In this document: in pieces, positions 26,538 to 35,656 of the stretch
Layout: every line of letters starts with the position of its first letter
Numbering within the stretch: the first letter of the stretch is position 1
Assembly (NCBI GenBank): GCA_019119045.1
Contig: DWXS01000022.1
Span: forward strand, 1 to 57,162
DNA from: Candidatus Mailhella merdavium
GTDB lineage: Bacteria > Desulfobacterota > Desulfovibrionia > Desulfovibrionales > Desulfovibrionaceae
Length of the DNA stretch: 57,162 nucleotides
Reading direction: 5' to 3'
Program-made: the position numbers and the translations under genes
The notes under the pieces: model-generated
Database searches by the model: none
Seen by the model: the letters and a program-made list of their open reading frames with translations, nothing else
Told to the model about the DNA's origin: nothing

Positions 26538-28181
26538 CTATCTGGCAAAGGTACATTTGGGATAGGTGCAGGTTTTGCAGTCAAGGCACAATCCCCCGTG
26601 CCCCAGCTCGGAAAGATACTCGCGGGTCAGCGGAGCGTCGGCCAGCACGCAGGGCAGAAGCACGTCAAAGGCAGTTGTTTTATGGAACAGCGCGCAGGCG
26701 GGAACACCGATCACCCTGGCCGGAGCCGAGGCAATATCACCTTCTCCGCCGAGACTTCCCACAAGGCTCATGGCCCCGGGCAACACGGGAATGCCGTACA
26801 GCATATCCCGGAGCCCCGCATCCAGCAGGCCTTTACGGGTCACATCATCCGGATCCACGGAAAGCCCGGCCGTCGTGATGACCACTTCCGCCCCCGCGTC
26901 CAGCAGACTTTCCACACCTTCCCGAATAAGGCGGGCATCATCCGGGGACTTGTTCACTCTGACGATTTCGCAGCCCAGCGCCTGAACCTTCTGCGAAATG
27001 ACGGGCTCGAACCTGTCCTCGATCAGCCCCCGAAAAACTTCCGTTCCCGTTATGAGTATGCCGATACGGCGACGGCGCAACGGCAACACGGAAAAAAGAG
27101 GACCTCCGCTCAGCACATCGCGGGCCAGCAGGAAGTTTTCCCGCGCAAGATACAGAGGAATGGCCCGGCTGGAAGCCAGCGGCGCACCTGCATCCACCAC
27201 ACTACCGCAATGACGGGTGGCGCAGATCACTTCAGGGACGGAATTGAACTCGAACAGCCGTTCTTCATTGACCCAGAACACGCCTCCGTGTGCGGCGCGG
27301 AAACTGATTTTTCCTTCCCTGATCGCGCCGGATGCGTCGACGCCTTCACCGGGCATAAGCTCTCTGAAGCTTTCCGCCACATCGTTTTCATGCACCCAGT
27401 TTTCGGGAACCGCCTTGTCGTCCACATAAATGCTGTTGCGGCCCATGAGCTGGAGCCTGCACAGGTCTCCGCCGGTGATCGTCTGCCCCGCAATGACGGC
27501 GGGCCCCTTGGACACACCGGGTTCGATGCGCGTCATGTCATGCAGCGCAACCCGGCCCACGGCCTCAGTTACGGGAATGCGCGTCAGTTCCGGCCCGGAG
27601 AAGGACAGTCCCGGCCCTTTGACGTAGGGGGATTCCCCTCGGCAGGAACGGCATACCGTGCCGAACACTCCCGGATGAGGTTCGCCGCAGATGGCGCAGC
27701 GCACGATTCCGCCCCTGTCCCTGCGCCCCATGAATTCCGGCTTCACCGTCACAGGCCGTGCGGAAAGTATGGAAATCCCCGCTTCATAAATCTCTTCCTG
27801 CAGCAGAGCGCTGTCCTGCTCCTTTTTGGGAGCGGTCTTCATATACCAGGTACGGATGGTCGGATAGGCGTCGAGCTTGTCCAGATCCAGACGGACGCGC
27901 ACACCTTCCCCCGTGCGCTTGTCATAAAGACTCATGGCGTACAGCCCGAAATTGAGAATTTTCATCCAGCCGTTGCCAATGGTGCAGGGAGTAAGAAGCT
28001 GAATGGCATCCGGCAGACAGTAGGAAGTTTCGCTGATGGCGTCATACAGCACGCCGCCGGGCATATGGCTCTTGGCCAGTTCCACCATATATGCCCCGAT
28101 GATGAGGCCGGGCGCGGGATAGCCGTGAAATTTGCGCGCCACCTCCATGAATTCCTCGTGAGTCCATTGGCCCAAACGCAT
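26538..28181 (-). CDS. FmdE domain / MoeA-like molybdopterin-binding fusion protein
   Basis: A 547-residue multidomain protein. Residues 1-150 form an FmdE-like domain (KFHGYPAPGLIIGAYM, SYCLPDAIQLLTPCTIGNGW). Around 162-180 is a zinc ribbon (CAICG ... CRSC). The rest is MoeA/MogA-like: GRRDRGGIV and VSKGPAVIAGQTI, then the MoCF-binding core RIGILITGTEVFRGLIEDRF, VITTAGLSVDPDDVTRKG and PVLPGAM. It ends with four cysteines (CLDCKTCTYPKC), possibly a metal or Fe-S site. Family members are tied to tungsten/molybdenum metabolism, exact reaction unknown. Oddity: the conserved Cys of the FmdE motif HGHxCPG is Ala here (HGYPAPG). AGAGGG precedes the ATG; divergent from a second FmdE gene. Confidence 0.85.
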   Translation of the reverse strand: MRLGQWTHEEFMEVARKFHGYPAPGLIIGAYMVELAKSHMPGGVLYDAISETSYCLPDAIQLLTPCTIGNGWMKILNFGLYAMSLYDKRTGEGVRVRLDLDKLDAYPTIRTWYMKTAPKKEQDSALLQEEIYEAGISILSARPVTVKPEFMGRRDRGGIVRCAICGEPHPGVFGTVCRSCRGESPYVKGPGLSFSGPELTRIPVTEAVGRVALHDMTRIEPGVSKGPAVIAGQTITGGDLCRLQLMGRNSIYVDDKAVPENWVHENDVAESFRELMPGEGVDASGAIREGKISFRAAHGGVFWVNEERLFEFNSVPEVICATRHCGSVVDAGAPLASSRAIPLYLARENFLLARDVLSGGPLFSVLPLRRRRIGILITGTEVFRGLIEDRFEPVISQKVQALGCEIVRVNKSPDDARLIREGVESLLDAGAEVVITTAGLSVDPDDVTRKGLLDAGLRDMLYGIPVLPGAMSLVGSLGGEGDIASAPARVIGVPACALFHKTTAFDVLLPCVLADAPLTREYLSELGHGGLCLDCKTCTYPKCTFAR

Positions 28182-28357
28182 ATGCCCTCTCTCCGTCTGT
28201 TCCTGACTGACGCCGTTGTCGTCGTTCAAACAGCGGGATGACAGCTCCCGCCATGCTCCGGCATGGTATCCGCAAGGAGGGATCGCTGTCAAATCCTCCC
28301 CTTTGCCGCCTGTTTTTCGACGCCCGCTTTCCGCTCTGCCCAAAGCAAAGCCCCGTC

Positions 28358-28409
28358 TTGACGCTCTGCAGAACAGTTGCTAGTGTTACTTTTATAAAAT
28401 TTGTAACAC
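28358..28409 (+). promoter_or_regulatory. Promoter with overlapping inverted-repeat operator
   Basis: TTGACG (28358-28363), 17-base spacer, TAGTGT (28381-28386). The -10 box overlaps an inverted repeat: arms GTGTTAC (28383-28389) and GTAACAC (28403-28409) with a 13-base AT-rich spacer. A dimer on this site would cover the -10 and start site, i.e. repression. By context the ligand could be molybdate, tungstate or another metal. Which regulator binds is not known. Confidence 0.6.
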
Positions 28410-28426
28410 CAACCCCTTCTTTTGTT

Positions 28427-29017
28427 ATGTCGTTGAATTTTCTTTCCCCGGATTCATCCGCCTGGCAGAATACCGTCCGCTTTCACGGTCATGCCTGCCC
28501 GGGGCTGGCCATAGGATATCGCATGGCCCTGTCCGCGAGCGCGGCGCTCGGGCTTGAGGTCTCCCTTCATGAAGACAGCTGCCGCACGATTTCTCCTGAT
28601 GAGGAACTGGTCTGCGTGGCGGAGACCGACGCCTGCTGCGTTGACGCCGTTCAGATACTTCTCGGCTGCACCCTGGGCAAGGGCAATCTGCTGCTCAAGC
28701 TGCGCGGCAAAACGGCCATGACCTTCTATCACCGCCCTTCGCAGGCTGCCTTCCGTACCCTCTGGCAGGCGGATGTCCATACGCCGGACGGCAGGGAAAT
28801 GTCCAGAGACGAAAAGCTGCTTCACTTCCTTACTGCCCCGGAAGAAAGGCTGCTTCGCGTGTATGCCGTCCCCTTCGATCCCCCTTCCCGGGCGCTCATA
28901 TCCCGCAGTCTTATCTGTGCAAAGTGCGGCGAATTAACCGCAGAATATGCCGTCCGTCTTCATGACGGGCAGGTTTTCTGTCTGGACTGTCGGCCCGATC
29001 ACTCCCGTATTCTGTGA
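28427..29017 (+). CDS. FmdE family protein
   Basis: A 196-residue FmdE-domain protein. The signature FHGHACPGLAIGYRM (residues 19-33) is intact, with ETDACCVDAVQILLGCTLGKGN following, and a C-terminal zinc ribbon (CAKCGELTAEYA ... FCLDC). FmdE was first seen in methanogen formylmethanofuran dehydrogenase clusters; in sulfate reducers such proteins accompany Mo/W enzymes and transporters. The ATG at 28427 has no ribosome binding site but matches the family N-terminus and lies about 34 bases after the predicted transcription start; an upstream open frame to 28238 crosses the promoter. First gene of the plus-strand transporter operon. Confidence 0.85.
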   Translation: MSLNFLSPDSSAWQNTVRFHGHACPGLAIGYRMALSASAALGLEVSLHEDSCRTISPDEELVCVAETDACCVDAVQILLGCTLGKGNLLLKLRGKTAMTFYHRPSQAAFRTLWQADVHTPDGREMSRDEKLLHFLTAPEERLLRVYAVPFDPPSRALISRSLICAKCGELTAEYAVRLHDGQVFCLDCRPDHSRIL

Positions 29018-29040
29018 CCTCATTTTTCAGGAATATCCTC

Positions 29041-30231
29041 ATGATTAAAGTTTTCCCGGTCTGTGCAACCCTCATTTTATCACTTTCCCTGGTTCTGTCG
29101 GGAGTCATATCCGCTCCTGCCCGCACCATAATGGACATGCGCGGCAAACAAGTCACGCTTCCGGACAAGCTGACCCGTATTGCCACCATCGACGACGGTT
29201 TTGTGGAAGGCGTCATGACCAACCTCGGCGTCATCGACAGCGTCGACATGATCGGGTCATGGAGCATGAAGCGGGACTACAAATACACTTTTGAGGGAGA
29301 AAACGGAGAAACATGGCAGCACAGCGGCTGGAACACCATGAAATTCCTCCATCCCTGGCTGAACGACAAGGTATGCGTCAACTCTCCGCAGGGTAACGTG
29401 ATCAATTTTGAAGCTCTGGCCGCGGGAACTCCCGAAGCCGTCATCCTGCGTCTGGGAGACTGTACCGTCGGCGCAGGCAACAGAGAGGCAGCAGCCAGAA
29501 CAGTAGAAACCATTGAAGCTCTGGGCATACCGCTGGTGGTTCTCTATGCCCCCACCTGGTTCAAGTCCTCGGATCTCTCCTCCATGAAGGAGGAAGGCAG
29601 AGTCATCGGCGCCATGTTCGGTATGGAAGAAAAGGCCGCGGCCCTCATGGATCACCTTGCCGATACGGAACGCCTCATCCGCGAGCGGACAAAGGACATT
29701 CCCGACGGGGAAAAGACCCGTGTGCTGTATCTGGGCCTCAATCCCAATATCCGCAAAAACGGCGGAGCCGGCACGGCGCACGGTGTGGATACTCCGGAAT
29801 CCTACATCATCGAAAATGTGGCCGGGGCAAAAAATGCCTTCAGGGGCAAGGGGTCCGGCGTCCCCATAAGCGCGGAACAAATCTACGCCCTTGATCCCGA
29901 CGTCATTCTGCTGCCCACATCCAACGGCTACCATCCTCCCCGCGAACTCATGGAAGCCCCGTACTTCAAAAATCTCCGCGAACTGCGGGCCGTACGGGAA
30001 AAGAAGGTCTATGCCATGCCCTGGTCTCCCATGAACTGCGCCCGCCGGGTGGAATACCCTCTGGACATGCTGATTGCGGCGAAGGCCGCTTATCCGGAAC
30101 GCTTCAAGGATATCAACGTATATGACTTTGCGCTGAATTTTTATAAGGACGTCTACCATGTGGACGACGACACGGCCAAAGCGCTGCGTTCACATCAGCT
30201 TCTTGACTGGATGAAGGACATCGACTTCTGA
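29041..30231 (+). CDS. Periplasmic ABC substrate-binding protein (BtuF/FepB-like)
   Basis: A 396-residue exported protein: signal peptide MIKVFPVCATLILSLSLVLS ending near APA, then an iron-siderophore/cobalamin-type binding fold. It begins TIMDMRGKQVTLPDKLTRIA, the usual start of this class, with EALAAGTPEAVILR, the long helix region, YALDPDVILLPT and EKKVYAMPWSPM. The second ATG with AGGA upstream is chosen; a GTG at 29014 overlaps the FmdE stop. Substrate is not readable. The operon with FmdE genes suggests a molybdate/tungstate or metal chelate, whereas the fold alone would also fit haem, cobalamin or siderophores. Confidence 0.88.
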   Translation: MIKVFPVCATLILSLSLVLSGVISAPARTIMDMRGKQVTLPDKLTRIATIDDGFVEGVMTNLGVIDSVDMIGSWSMKRDYKYTFEGENGETWQHSGWNTMKFLHPWLNDKVCVNSPQGNVINFEALAAGTPEAVILRLGDCTVGAGNREAAARTVETIEALGIPLVVLYAPTWFKSSDLSSMKEEGRVIGAMFGMEEKAAALMDHLADTERLIRERTKDIPDGEKTRVLYLGLNPNIRKNGGAGTAHGVDTPESYIIENVAGAKNAFRGKGSGVPISAEQIYALDPDVILLPTSNGYHPPRELMEAPYFKNLRELRAVREKKVYAMPWSPMNCARRVEYPLDMLIAAKAAYPERFKDINVYDFALNFYKDVYHVDDDTAKALRSHQLLDWMKDIDF

Positions 30232-30344
30232 CGCCCCCCGCTCCTCCTGCTCCGGACAACTCCGCAGAAGAATTGTCCGGAGCCGCATCCCGGAGTCACG
30301 GATACCATGTTTCCGGCAATGACAACACGCTATTTCCGCCAGCC

Positions 30345-31400
30345 ATGAAAAGGTCTTCTTCTCCGCACGGGTACGGATCGCGCCCCTTCATTATTCCTCT
30401 GCTGCTGCTGATGCTGCTGCTTCTGTTTGTCTGGGCTCTGACGGCAGGGGACTATGACCTTTCTCCCCAACAGGCATGGCATACCCTCTGGGCAAAGCTC
30501 CGCGCCCTTGACTCCGACGCCCTGCGGGAAGCCGGGATCAGCCGCATGGATGAAATCATTGTCTGGAATATCCGCATGCCCCGTCTGCTGCTTGCCGTTC
30601 TGGCGGGAATGGCTCTTTCCTCCTCCGGGGCGGCCTATCAGGGATGTTTCCGCAATCCTCTGGTGGAACCCTATCTGCTGGGAGTTTCTTCCGGGGCGGC
30701 GTGGGGCGCGTCTCTTTCCATCGTCTTTCCGGCGATCTTTCCTCAGGGGCAGCTCAGTGCCTTCGCCTTTGCCCTGCTTGCCGTGCTGATTTCCTGCTTC
30801 ATGGCCCGGCAGGACGGGGAAACGCCCCCCGTCGCGCTCATTCTTTCCGGCATCATCGTGGGAGCCGTTTTTTCGGCCCTTGTCAGCATCATGAAATACC
30901 TTGCCGCAGATACGGAACTTCGGGAAATCACCTTCTGGATGATGGGCGGATTCTATTACGCCACCTGGGAGGATGTGGGCATCAATGCAACGGCGATACT
31001 GCCCTGTGTGATTGCCGTTTCCCTTATGGGCTGGAAGCTCAATCTGCTCTCCTTCGGAGATGAGGAAGCCCGGGCGCTGGGCCTGCATCCCGACCGCACG
31101 CGCATGGTTTTTCTGACGCTTGCCACGCTGGCCGCCGCCGTATGCGTTTCCACCGTGGGGATCGTTGCCTGGGTCGGACTCATGATGCCCCATGCGGCGC
31201 GCATGATGCTGGGTCCGGACAACCGCTATGTCGTGCCTGCTGCTGCCCTGCTGGGCGCCATGTATATGCTGCTGTGCGATACCATCGCCCGAACGCTGAC
31301 CGGAGCGGAAATTCCCGTGGCAATCATCACCTCTATCCTCGGCGCACCCTACCTGCTCTGGCTGCTGCGCGGCAAAGGAAGAGAACTCTATGCAGGATAA
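30345..31400 (+). CDS. FecCD-type ABC transporter permease
   Basis: About 351 residues. A polytopic inner-membrane protein of the BtuC/FecCD family with roughly ten helices. Diagnostic blocks: RMPRLLLAVLAGMALSSSGA, the loop AAYQGCFRNPLVEPYLLGVS, GGFYYATWEDVG, the coupling region ALGLHPDRTR, and VGIVAWVGLMMPHAARMMLG. Works as a dimer with the ATPase encoded immediately after it. The start at 30345 (MKRSSS) lacks a clear ribosome binding site; a TTG at 30273 is the only other in-frame option. Confidence 0.92.
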   Translation: MKRSSSPHGYGSRPFIIPLLLLMLLLLFVWALTAGDYDLSPQQAWHTLWAKLRALDSDALREAGISRMDEIIVWNIRMPRLLLAVLAGMALSSSGAAYQGCFRNPLVEPYLLGVSSGAAWGASLSIVFPAIFPQGQLSAFAFALLAVLISCFMARQDGETPPVALILSGIIVGAVFSALVSIMKYLAADTELREITFWMMGGFYYATWEDVGINATAILPCVIAVSLMGWKLNLLSFGDEEARALGLHPDRTRMVFLTLATLAAAVCVSTVGIVAWVGLMMPHAARMMLGPDNRYVVPAAALLGAMYMLLCDTIARTLTGAEIPVAIITSILGAPYLLWLLRGKGRELYAG

Positions 31401-32172
31401 ATTCCCGGCGCTGGAAACGAAAAATCTGCATAGCCGCTACGGCTCGCGTGAAGTTCTGCGCGGGGTTTCCCTGCGGGTAAATCCCGGCACGATATGCGGC
31501 CTGCTCGGCCCGAACGGTTCCGGCAAAACAACGCTGTTCCGCTGCTGTCTGAACTTCCACAAGGCAAGTTCCGGGGACATACTCATGGACGGAAGTTCGA
31601 CGCTGCGTCTTCCTCCTCCTCTGCTGGCAAAAAAAGTTTCCTATGTTCCGCAGGAACACCGCATGGCCTTTCCCTTTCCCGTCCGGGATGTTGTACGCAT
31701 GGGGCGCACTCCCCGCATGTCCGGCCTGTTCCGTCCCGGAAAAAAAGACGAAGAGATCACGGAACAGGCTCTTGCCTGCGTGGGGATTCAGCATCTGGCC
31801 GACCAGCCCTGCAACCGTCTGAGCGGCGGCCAGCGTCAGCTCGCACTCATTGCCAGAGCCGTAGCTCAGGAAGCTCCGCTCATGCTGCTGGACGAACCGA
31901 CTTCAGCTCTGGATTTTCAGAACCAGCTTGAAGTCTGGAAAACGCTGCGCGACGTTGCGGAACGCGGCGTCACCGTAGTGGTCTGCTGTCATGATCCCAA
32001 TCATATCCTCTGGTTCTGTGATCAGACCGTTCTGCTCAGGAACGGACAGATTCTGGATTCCGGGTCTCCGGAAAAGGTGATGACGGAAGAAGCTCTGGCG
32101 GAACTGTACGGAAAAAGCTGTGCGCGAGGAGAACTGCCCGGGGGGCATCCCGTCGTGCATCCCGTGTTCTGA
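31390..32172 (+). CDS. ABC transporter ATP-binding protein (FecE/BtuD type)
   Basis: A 260-residue ATPase of a metal-chelate import system. Walker A GPNGSGKTT, Q-loop SYVPQEHRM, signature LSGGQRQLALIARA, Walker B LMLLDEPTSALD, and switch His in VVVCCHDPNH are intact. The conserved PVRDVVRMGRTPRM is typical of FecE-type ATPases. It overlaps the permease gene by 11 bases; GGAAGAGA precedes the ATG. Completes a three-component importer with the two upstream genes. Confidence 0.95.
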   Translation: MQDKFPALETKNLHSRYGSREVLRGVSLRVNPGTICGLLGPNGSGKTTLFRCCLNFHKASSGDILMDGSSTLRLPPPLLAKKVSYVPQEHRMAFPFPVRDVVRMGRTPRMSGLFRPGKKDEEITEQALACVGIQHLADQPCNRLSGGQRQLALIARAVAQEAPLMLLDEPTSALDFQNQLEVWKTLRDVAERGVTVVVCCHDPNHILWFCDQTVLLRNGQILDSGSPEKVMTEEALAELYGKSCARGELPGGHPVVHPVF

Positions 32173-32889
32173 TTCCTGTTCACCGTTCTTCCTTAATATA
32201 TGGACGAAAAGCCTGTTTCTTCCGCTGAACGCCGAAGCCGCCGGAACAGTGCCGCCGTGCGCGATGCTCCCCGATGTCCGGGTATATTCGTCGTCGCAGT
32301 CTTCCGGACAGGTTCCGAATCGCCTGAATTTCTGTCTGCGCAGCGGCCGCATATTCCGAAGAACCCGCCTTTTCGGAGCCTGCCTGCAACGGGAAGCCCC
32401 GCAGGGCATTTCCGACATGCTCCCGTCAGATGCCGTGCGGCTGCTCCGCAACACCGGCTTCGCCTCAACCTGCCTGCGGCGCAGGCAAACGACGGATAGC
32501 CGCAGGGCTGTACCTGTAGCCCGCAGGGCGACAGGCACGAAAGCAGCCCGGAGGACGGCACAGAAACGGCGCAGGCGTGAACGCCGGCAGCCGGAACTCG
32601 GAGCCCGAAGCGCGGGGCCGCAGTGTCCCGGACGGCGGATATCTTAAGAGCAAAACGCTCTGCATACCCGGCTGTACAGACTCCCCTCAGCCCCCATCAG
32701 ATAACCGGGCGGCAGAAAACAGATGCAGCAAAAAAAATGTGATTCTGACGAACATTAATGCAGCCGATAAGATTTTTTTAAGATTTGTATGGTTCCATAC
32801 AAGGCAGGTAAGGATCCGGACAGCCCGCATAAACGTCGTATACAGCGGCGGAGTCCGGTAGTTTTCAGCCATATGGAATGGAGGTACTT
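32173..32889. other. Long intergenic region before the ygiW-qseBC operon
   Basis: About 700 bases. Open frames of 60-175 codons occur on both strands, but none has a ribosome binding site or a recognisable protein. The middle part is GC-rich with several short hairpins, for example TGCCTGC/GCAGGCA at 32471-32487. The last 130 bases are AT-richer and carry regulatory-looking repeats. It could hold decayed genes or small RNAs; I cannot assign any. Confidence 0.35.
32769..32802 (+). promoter_or_regulatory. Tandem repeat plus palindrome upstream of the ygiW-like gene
   Basis: AAGATTT occurs at 32769-32775 and again at 32780-32786, one helical turn apart, the layout used by OmpR-family response regulators. 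It merges with a perfect palindrome TTGTATGGTTCCATACAA (32785-32802). The site is about 90 bases before the operon and may be where the QseB-like regulator binds. Confidence 0.45.
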
Positions 32890-33390
32890 ATGAAGTTTTA
32901 CAGCACTCGTCACATCTCCCGCCGGATCTCCAGATCTTCCCTTCTCGCGCTTCTGCTCGGCCTGAGTCTGGCGCTGGCTCCTGCGCTTCTTCCCGATACG
33001 GCGCAGGCCCGCAAAGGCCCCGGCCCGGAAGAAGGCTTCTACGGCCCTGCCGCAGGCCCCGGCCCCATGCCTCAGGGCCCCGGCGGCTATGTCGGCCCCG
33101 GCCCGGACTTCGGCGGCTATGACGGCCCCGGCCCGGATCTGACTACGGTTCGCGAAGCCTCCGCCATGGGGGACGGCGCATGGGTTGCCTTGAAGGGAAC
33201 CATAACGCATAGTCTCGGCGACAGGGACTATATGTTTGAAGATCCCACGGGCGCCATTGAAATCAAAATAGGCCCGAAGGAATGGATGGGGCAGAGAGTC
33301 AGCGATACCGACACCGTGGAAATTCATGGCCGGGTCAAAAAGGACTGGTCGCGTGTTCATGTCGATGTGAGAAGGCTCATCAAGCGCTGA
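32890..33390 (+). CDS. YgiW/YdeI-type periplasmic OB-fold (BOF) protein
   Basis: A 166-residue exported protein. Signal peptide: basic start, then [20 protein letters not shown], cleavage near AQA. A Gly/Pro/Tyr-rich stretch of about 40 residues follows (GPGP motifs repeated). The OB-fold domain then runs from [20 protein letters not shown] through [19 protein letters not shown] and [20 protein letters not shown], the BOF pattern. E. coli YgiW/VisP is stress-related and sits beside qseBC, as here. GGAGG lies five bases before the ATG. The Gly/Pro linker is longer than in E. coli homologues I know. Confidence 0.87.
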   Translation: MKFYSTRHISRRISRSSLLALLLGLSLALAPALLPDTAQARKGPGPEEGFYGPAAGPGPMPQGPGGYVGPGPDFGGYDGPGPDLTTVREASAMGDGAWVALKGTITHSLGDRDYMFEDPTGAIEIKIGPKEWMGQRVSDTDTVEIHGRVKKDWSRVHVDVRRLIKR

Positions 33391-33476
33391 TTTCCTCTCC
33401 CCGAGTTTTGTCCGCTGCCGGCAACTTCCCGCTGCCGGCAGCGGCGCAGGTTCCTGTCCATATTCAGGAGCAGCGC

Positions 33477-34139
33477 ATGCGTATTCTTCTCATAGAAGAT
33501 GACGAAATCATCGGCGAAGGCATCAAGCTCGGCCTTTCAAAGCAGAATATGGCCGTAGACTGGTTCACGGACGGAAAACTGGGAGCGAGCGCACCCGACT
33601 CCGCCCGCTATGACGCCGTCATACTGGATTTGTCGCTTCCCGGCATGGACGGTCTTGCCATTCTGCGCCAATGGCGGCAATCCGGCAACAATGTGCCCGT
33701 TCTCATCCTGACCGCACGCGGTACGCTGGAACAGCGCGTCGAGGGGCTGAACCTCGGCGCCGACGACTATCTGAGCAAACCCTTTGCGCTGGAAGAACTG
33801 GCGGCAAGGGTTCATGCGCTTGTCCGGCGCAGTCACGGACAGCCCGCCCCCCTTCTCTGCCACGGCGAAGTTTGTCTGGATACGGCGACGCGCACCGTTT
33901 TTCTTGCGGGAGAGCCCGTCAGTCTGAGCGGCAAGGCCGTTGCTCTTGTCGAGCTTTTTCTGCAGCATAAGCATCAAATCCTCTCCCGGGAGGCCATTGA
34001 AGAAAAGTTGTACCCGTGGGGAGAAGAGGTCAGCAGCAACGCGGTTGAGGTTCATATCCATAATATACGCCGCAAACTCGGAAATTCCTTTATCCGGACG
34101 GTGTACGGCGCGGGATACAGGCTGGGAGACAACACATGA
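33477..34139 (+). CDS. qseB: QseB/PmrA-like response regulator (OmpR family)
   Basis: A 220-residue two-component regulator. Receiver: acidic pair EDD at residues 7-9, phospho-acceptor Asp51 in [12 protein letters not shown], Thr/Lys in LTARG and YLSKPF. C-terminal winged helix: [40 protein letters not shown] and [30 protein letters not shown] lies six bases before the ATG. It overlaps the kinase gene by four bases. Gene order YgiW-like, regulator, kinase copies the E. coli ygiW-qseBC arrangement; orthology is likely but the signal is unknown. Confidence 0.9.
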   Translation: MRILLIEDDEIIGEGIKLGLSKQNMAVDWFTDGKLGASAPDSARYDAVILDLSLPGMDGLAILRQWRQSGNNVPVLILTARGTLEQRVEGLNLGADDYLSKPFALEELAARVHALVRRSHGQPAPLLCHGEVCLDTATRTVFLAGEPVSLSGKAVALVELFLQHKHQILSREAIEEKLYPWGEEVSSNAVEVHIHNIRRKLGNSFIRTVYGAGYRLGDNT

Positions 34140-35611
34140 AACAACATTCCTCACGCCTGCGGGAAACGTGGAGTACCGCCTGGAAGCAGCTGACAGGCTC
34201 CCCCTTCAGCGACTGGAGCCTGCGCCTGCGTCTGAGCGTCTGCTTCACGCTTTTTCTTATCTGCGTCTGGCTGCTGATCGCGCTTTTCTCCTGGTATGAA
34301 AACCGAAAATATATCGACAAGTTTTTCGACACGCAGCAGCTGGTCTTTGCCAAAACGCTGCTCACGGCGGATCTGGGGAGCATGGTTCCCCGGCTTCCCA
34401 GGAATGGCGAAGTGCTGCCCGGCGTCAGCCGCGAAGCCCGCGGGGAACAGGACAAAAACTCCCTCGGATTTGCCGTGTTCGACGCTTCCGGCAACAGACT
34501 GCTTGACGACGGCGAAAAGGGGAAGCACTTCGTCTATGACGGCAGAACGGAAGGCTTTGTCGATGTGATGATTGAACCGCGCCCCAAGCTCTGGCGTCTG
34601 GTCTGGCTGACCTCACAGGATGCTTCGCGCATTGTCGCCGTCGGACAGGAAGTCAATTACCGCAACAGAATGGCTCTGGACATGCTGAACAAGCAGCTCC
34701 TACCCTGGCTGCTCCTGCTGCCCGTTCCTCTGCTCGGGCTTTTCTGGCTGCTCAACCGTGAACTGGCTCCGATAAAAAAAACGACAGCCGGCCTGCAGCA
34801 GCGTTCTCCGCTGGATACGCGAGCGCTGGAAACACAGGATGTTCCGCAGGAAGTGCGTCCGCTGCTTCGCGCCCTGAACAGTCTCTTTTCCCGTATGGCC
34901 GCCATGCTGGAACGGGAACGGGGCTTTGTCGCCGACGCGGCGCACGAGCTGCGCACGCCGCTTACGGGCCTGCGGGTACAGGCGGAACTGCTGGCCCTTG
35001 CCGAAACCCCGGAGGAACGCAAGCGCGCCGTCTCCCATATTCTTGCCAGCATAGATCGCTGTGCCCGTATGGTCGAACAGCTTCTCACGCTTTCCAGAGT
35101 TGACCAGATGGACGGAAACGGAGACGCGGAAAGCCCCGTATTTCCTCGGAAGCTCCGCCCTCTGGACTGGAGCACGCTTATCGACGAAGCTGTGGACTCG
35201 CTTGCCCCAGCAGCAAAGGCCAGACATATACAACTATGCCGAACGGCAACGGATTTCCCCGCCGCTGTCAGAGGAGACGACTGGCTCATCTCTGTGCTGC
35301 TCAGAAATATTCTGGACAACGCCGTCAAATACTGCCCGGAAAACGGAAGCGTACACATCCTTCTGAACAGCCATGAATTCCGCGTGGAAAATGACGGCAG
35401 GGGAATCGATCCGGAGTCTCTTCCCCACATAGGGAAAAGATTCTTCCGTCCGCCTGGCCAGAAGGAACAGGGCTGCGGACTGGGATTTTCCATCATCATG
35501 AAGATTGCAACCCTGCACGGCTTCCGCGTGCAGTTTGCCAACCGTTATCCCGAGGGCAGCGACAGTCCCGACGGATTCACGGTATCCGTACTCTTTCCGG
35601 ATGAGTCCTGA
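34136..35611 (+). CDS. qseC: QseC-like sensor histidine kinase
   Basis: A 491-residue inner-membrane kinase. TM1 about residues 34-52 ([18 protein letters not shown]), a periplasmic sensor of about 135 residues with [18 protein letters not shown]2 about 187-207. HisKA domain with phospho-His270 in [14 protein letters not shown]. ATPase: N box [15 protein letters not shown]1 [10 protein letters not shown]2 GCGLGFSI. Translationally coupled to the regulator gene (ATGA). The periplasmic domain layout is of the QseC/PmrB kind; ligand not deducible. Confidence 0.9.
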   Translation: MKQHSSRLRETWSTAWKQLTGSPFSDWSLRLRLSVCFTLFLICVWLLIALFSWYENRKYIDKFFDTQQLVFAKTLLTADLGSMVPRLPRNGEVLPGVSREARGEQDKNSLGFAVFDASGNRLLDDGEKGKHFVYDGRTEGFVDVMIEPRPKLWRLVWLTSQDASRIVAVGQEVNYRNRMALDMLNKQLLPWLLLLPVPLLGLFWLLNRELAPIKKTTAGLQQRSPLDTRALETQDVPQEVRPLLRALNSLFSRMAAMLERERGFVADAAHELRTPLTGLRVQAELLALAETPEERKRAVSHILASIDRCARMVEQLLTLSRVDQMDGNGDAESPVFPRKLRPLDWSTLIDEAVDSLAPAAKARHIQLCRTATDFPAAVRGDDWLISVLLRNILDNAVKYCPENGSVHILLNSHEFRVENDGRGIDPESLPHIGKRFFRPPGQKEQGCGLGFSIIMKIATLHGFRVQFANRYPEGSDSPDGFTVSVLFPDES

Positions 35612-35656
35612 TCAGAATAGCTCAGGAGCCGCCGTCAGACGACAAGGAGAACTATC

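Noticed and set aside
32173-32889. Molybdenum cofactor or cobalamin riboswitch, or a hidden gene, in the long gap
   Set aside because: I found GC-rich hairpins only; none match conserved riboswitch cores, and the open frames lack start signals.
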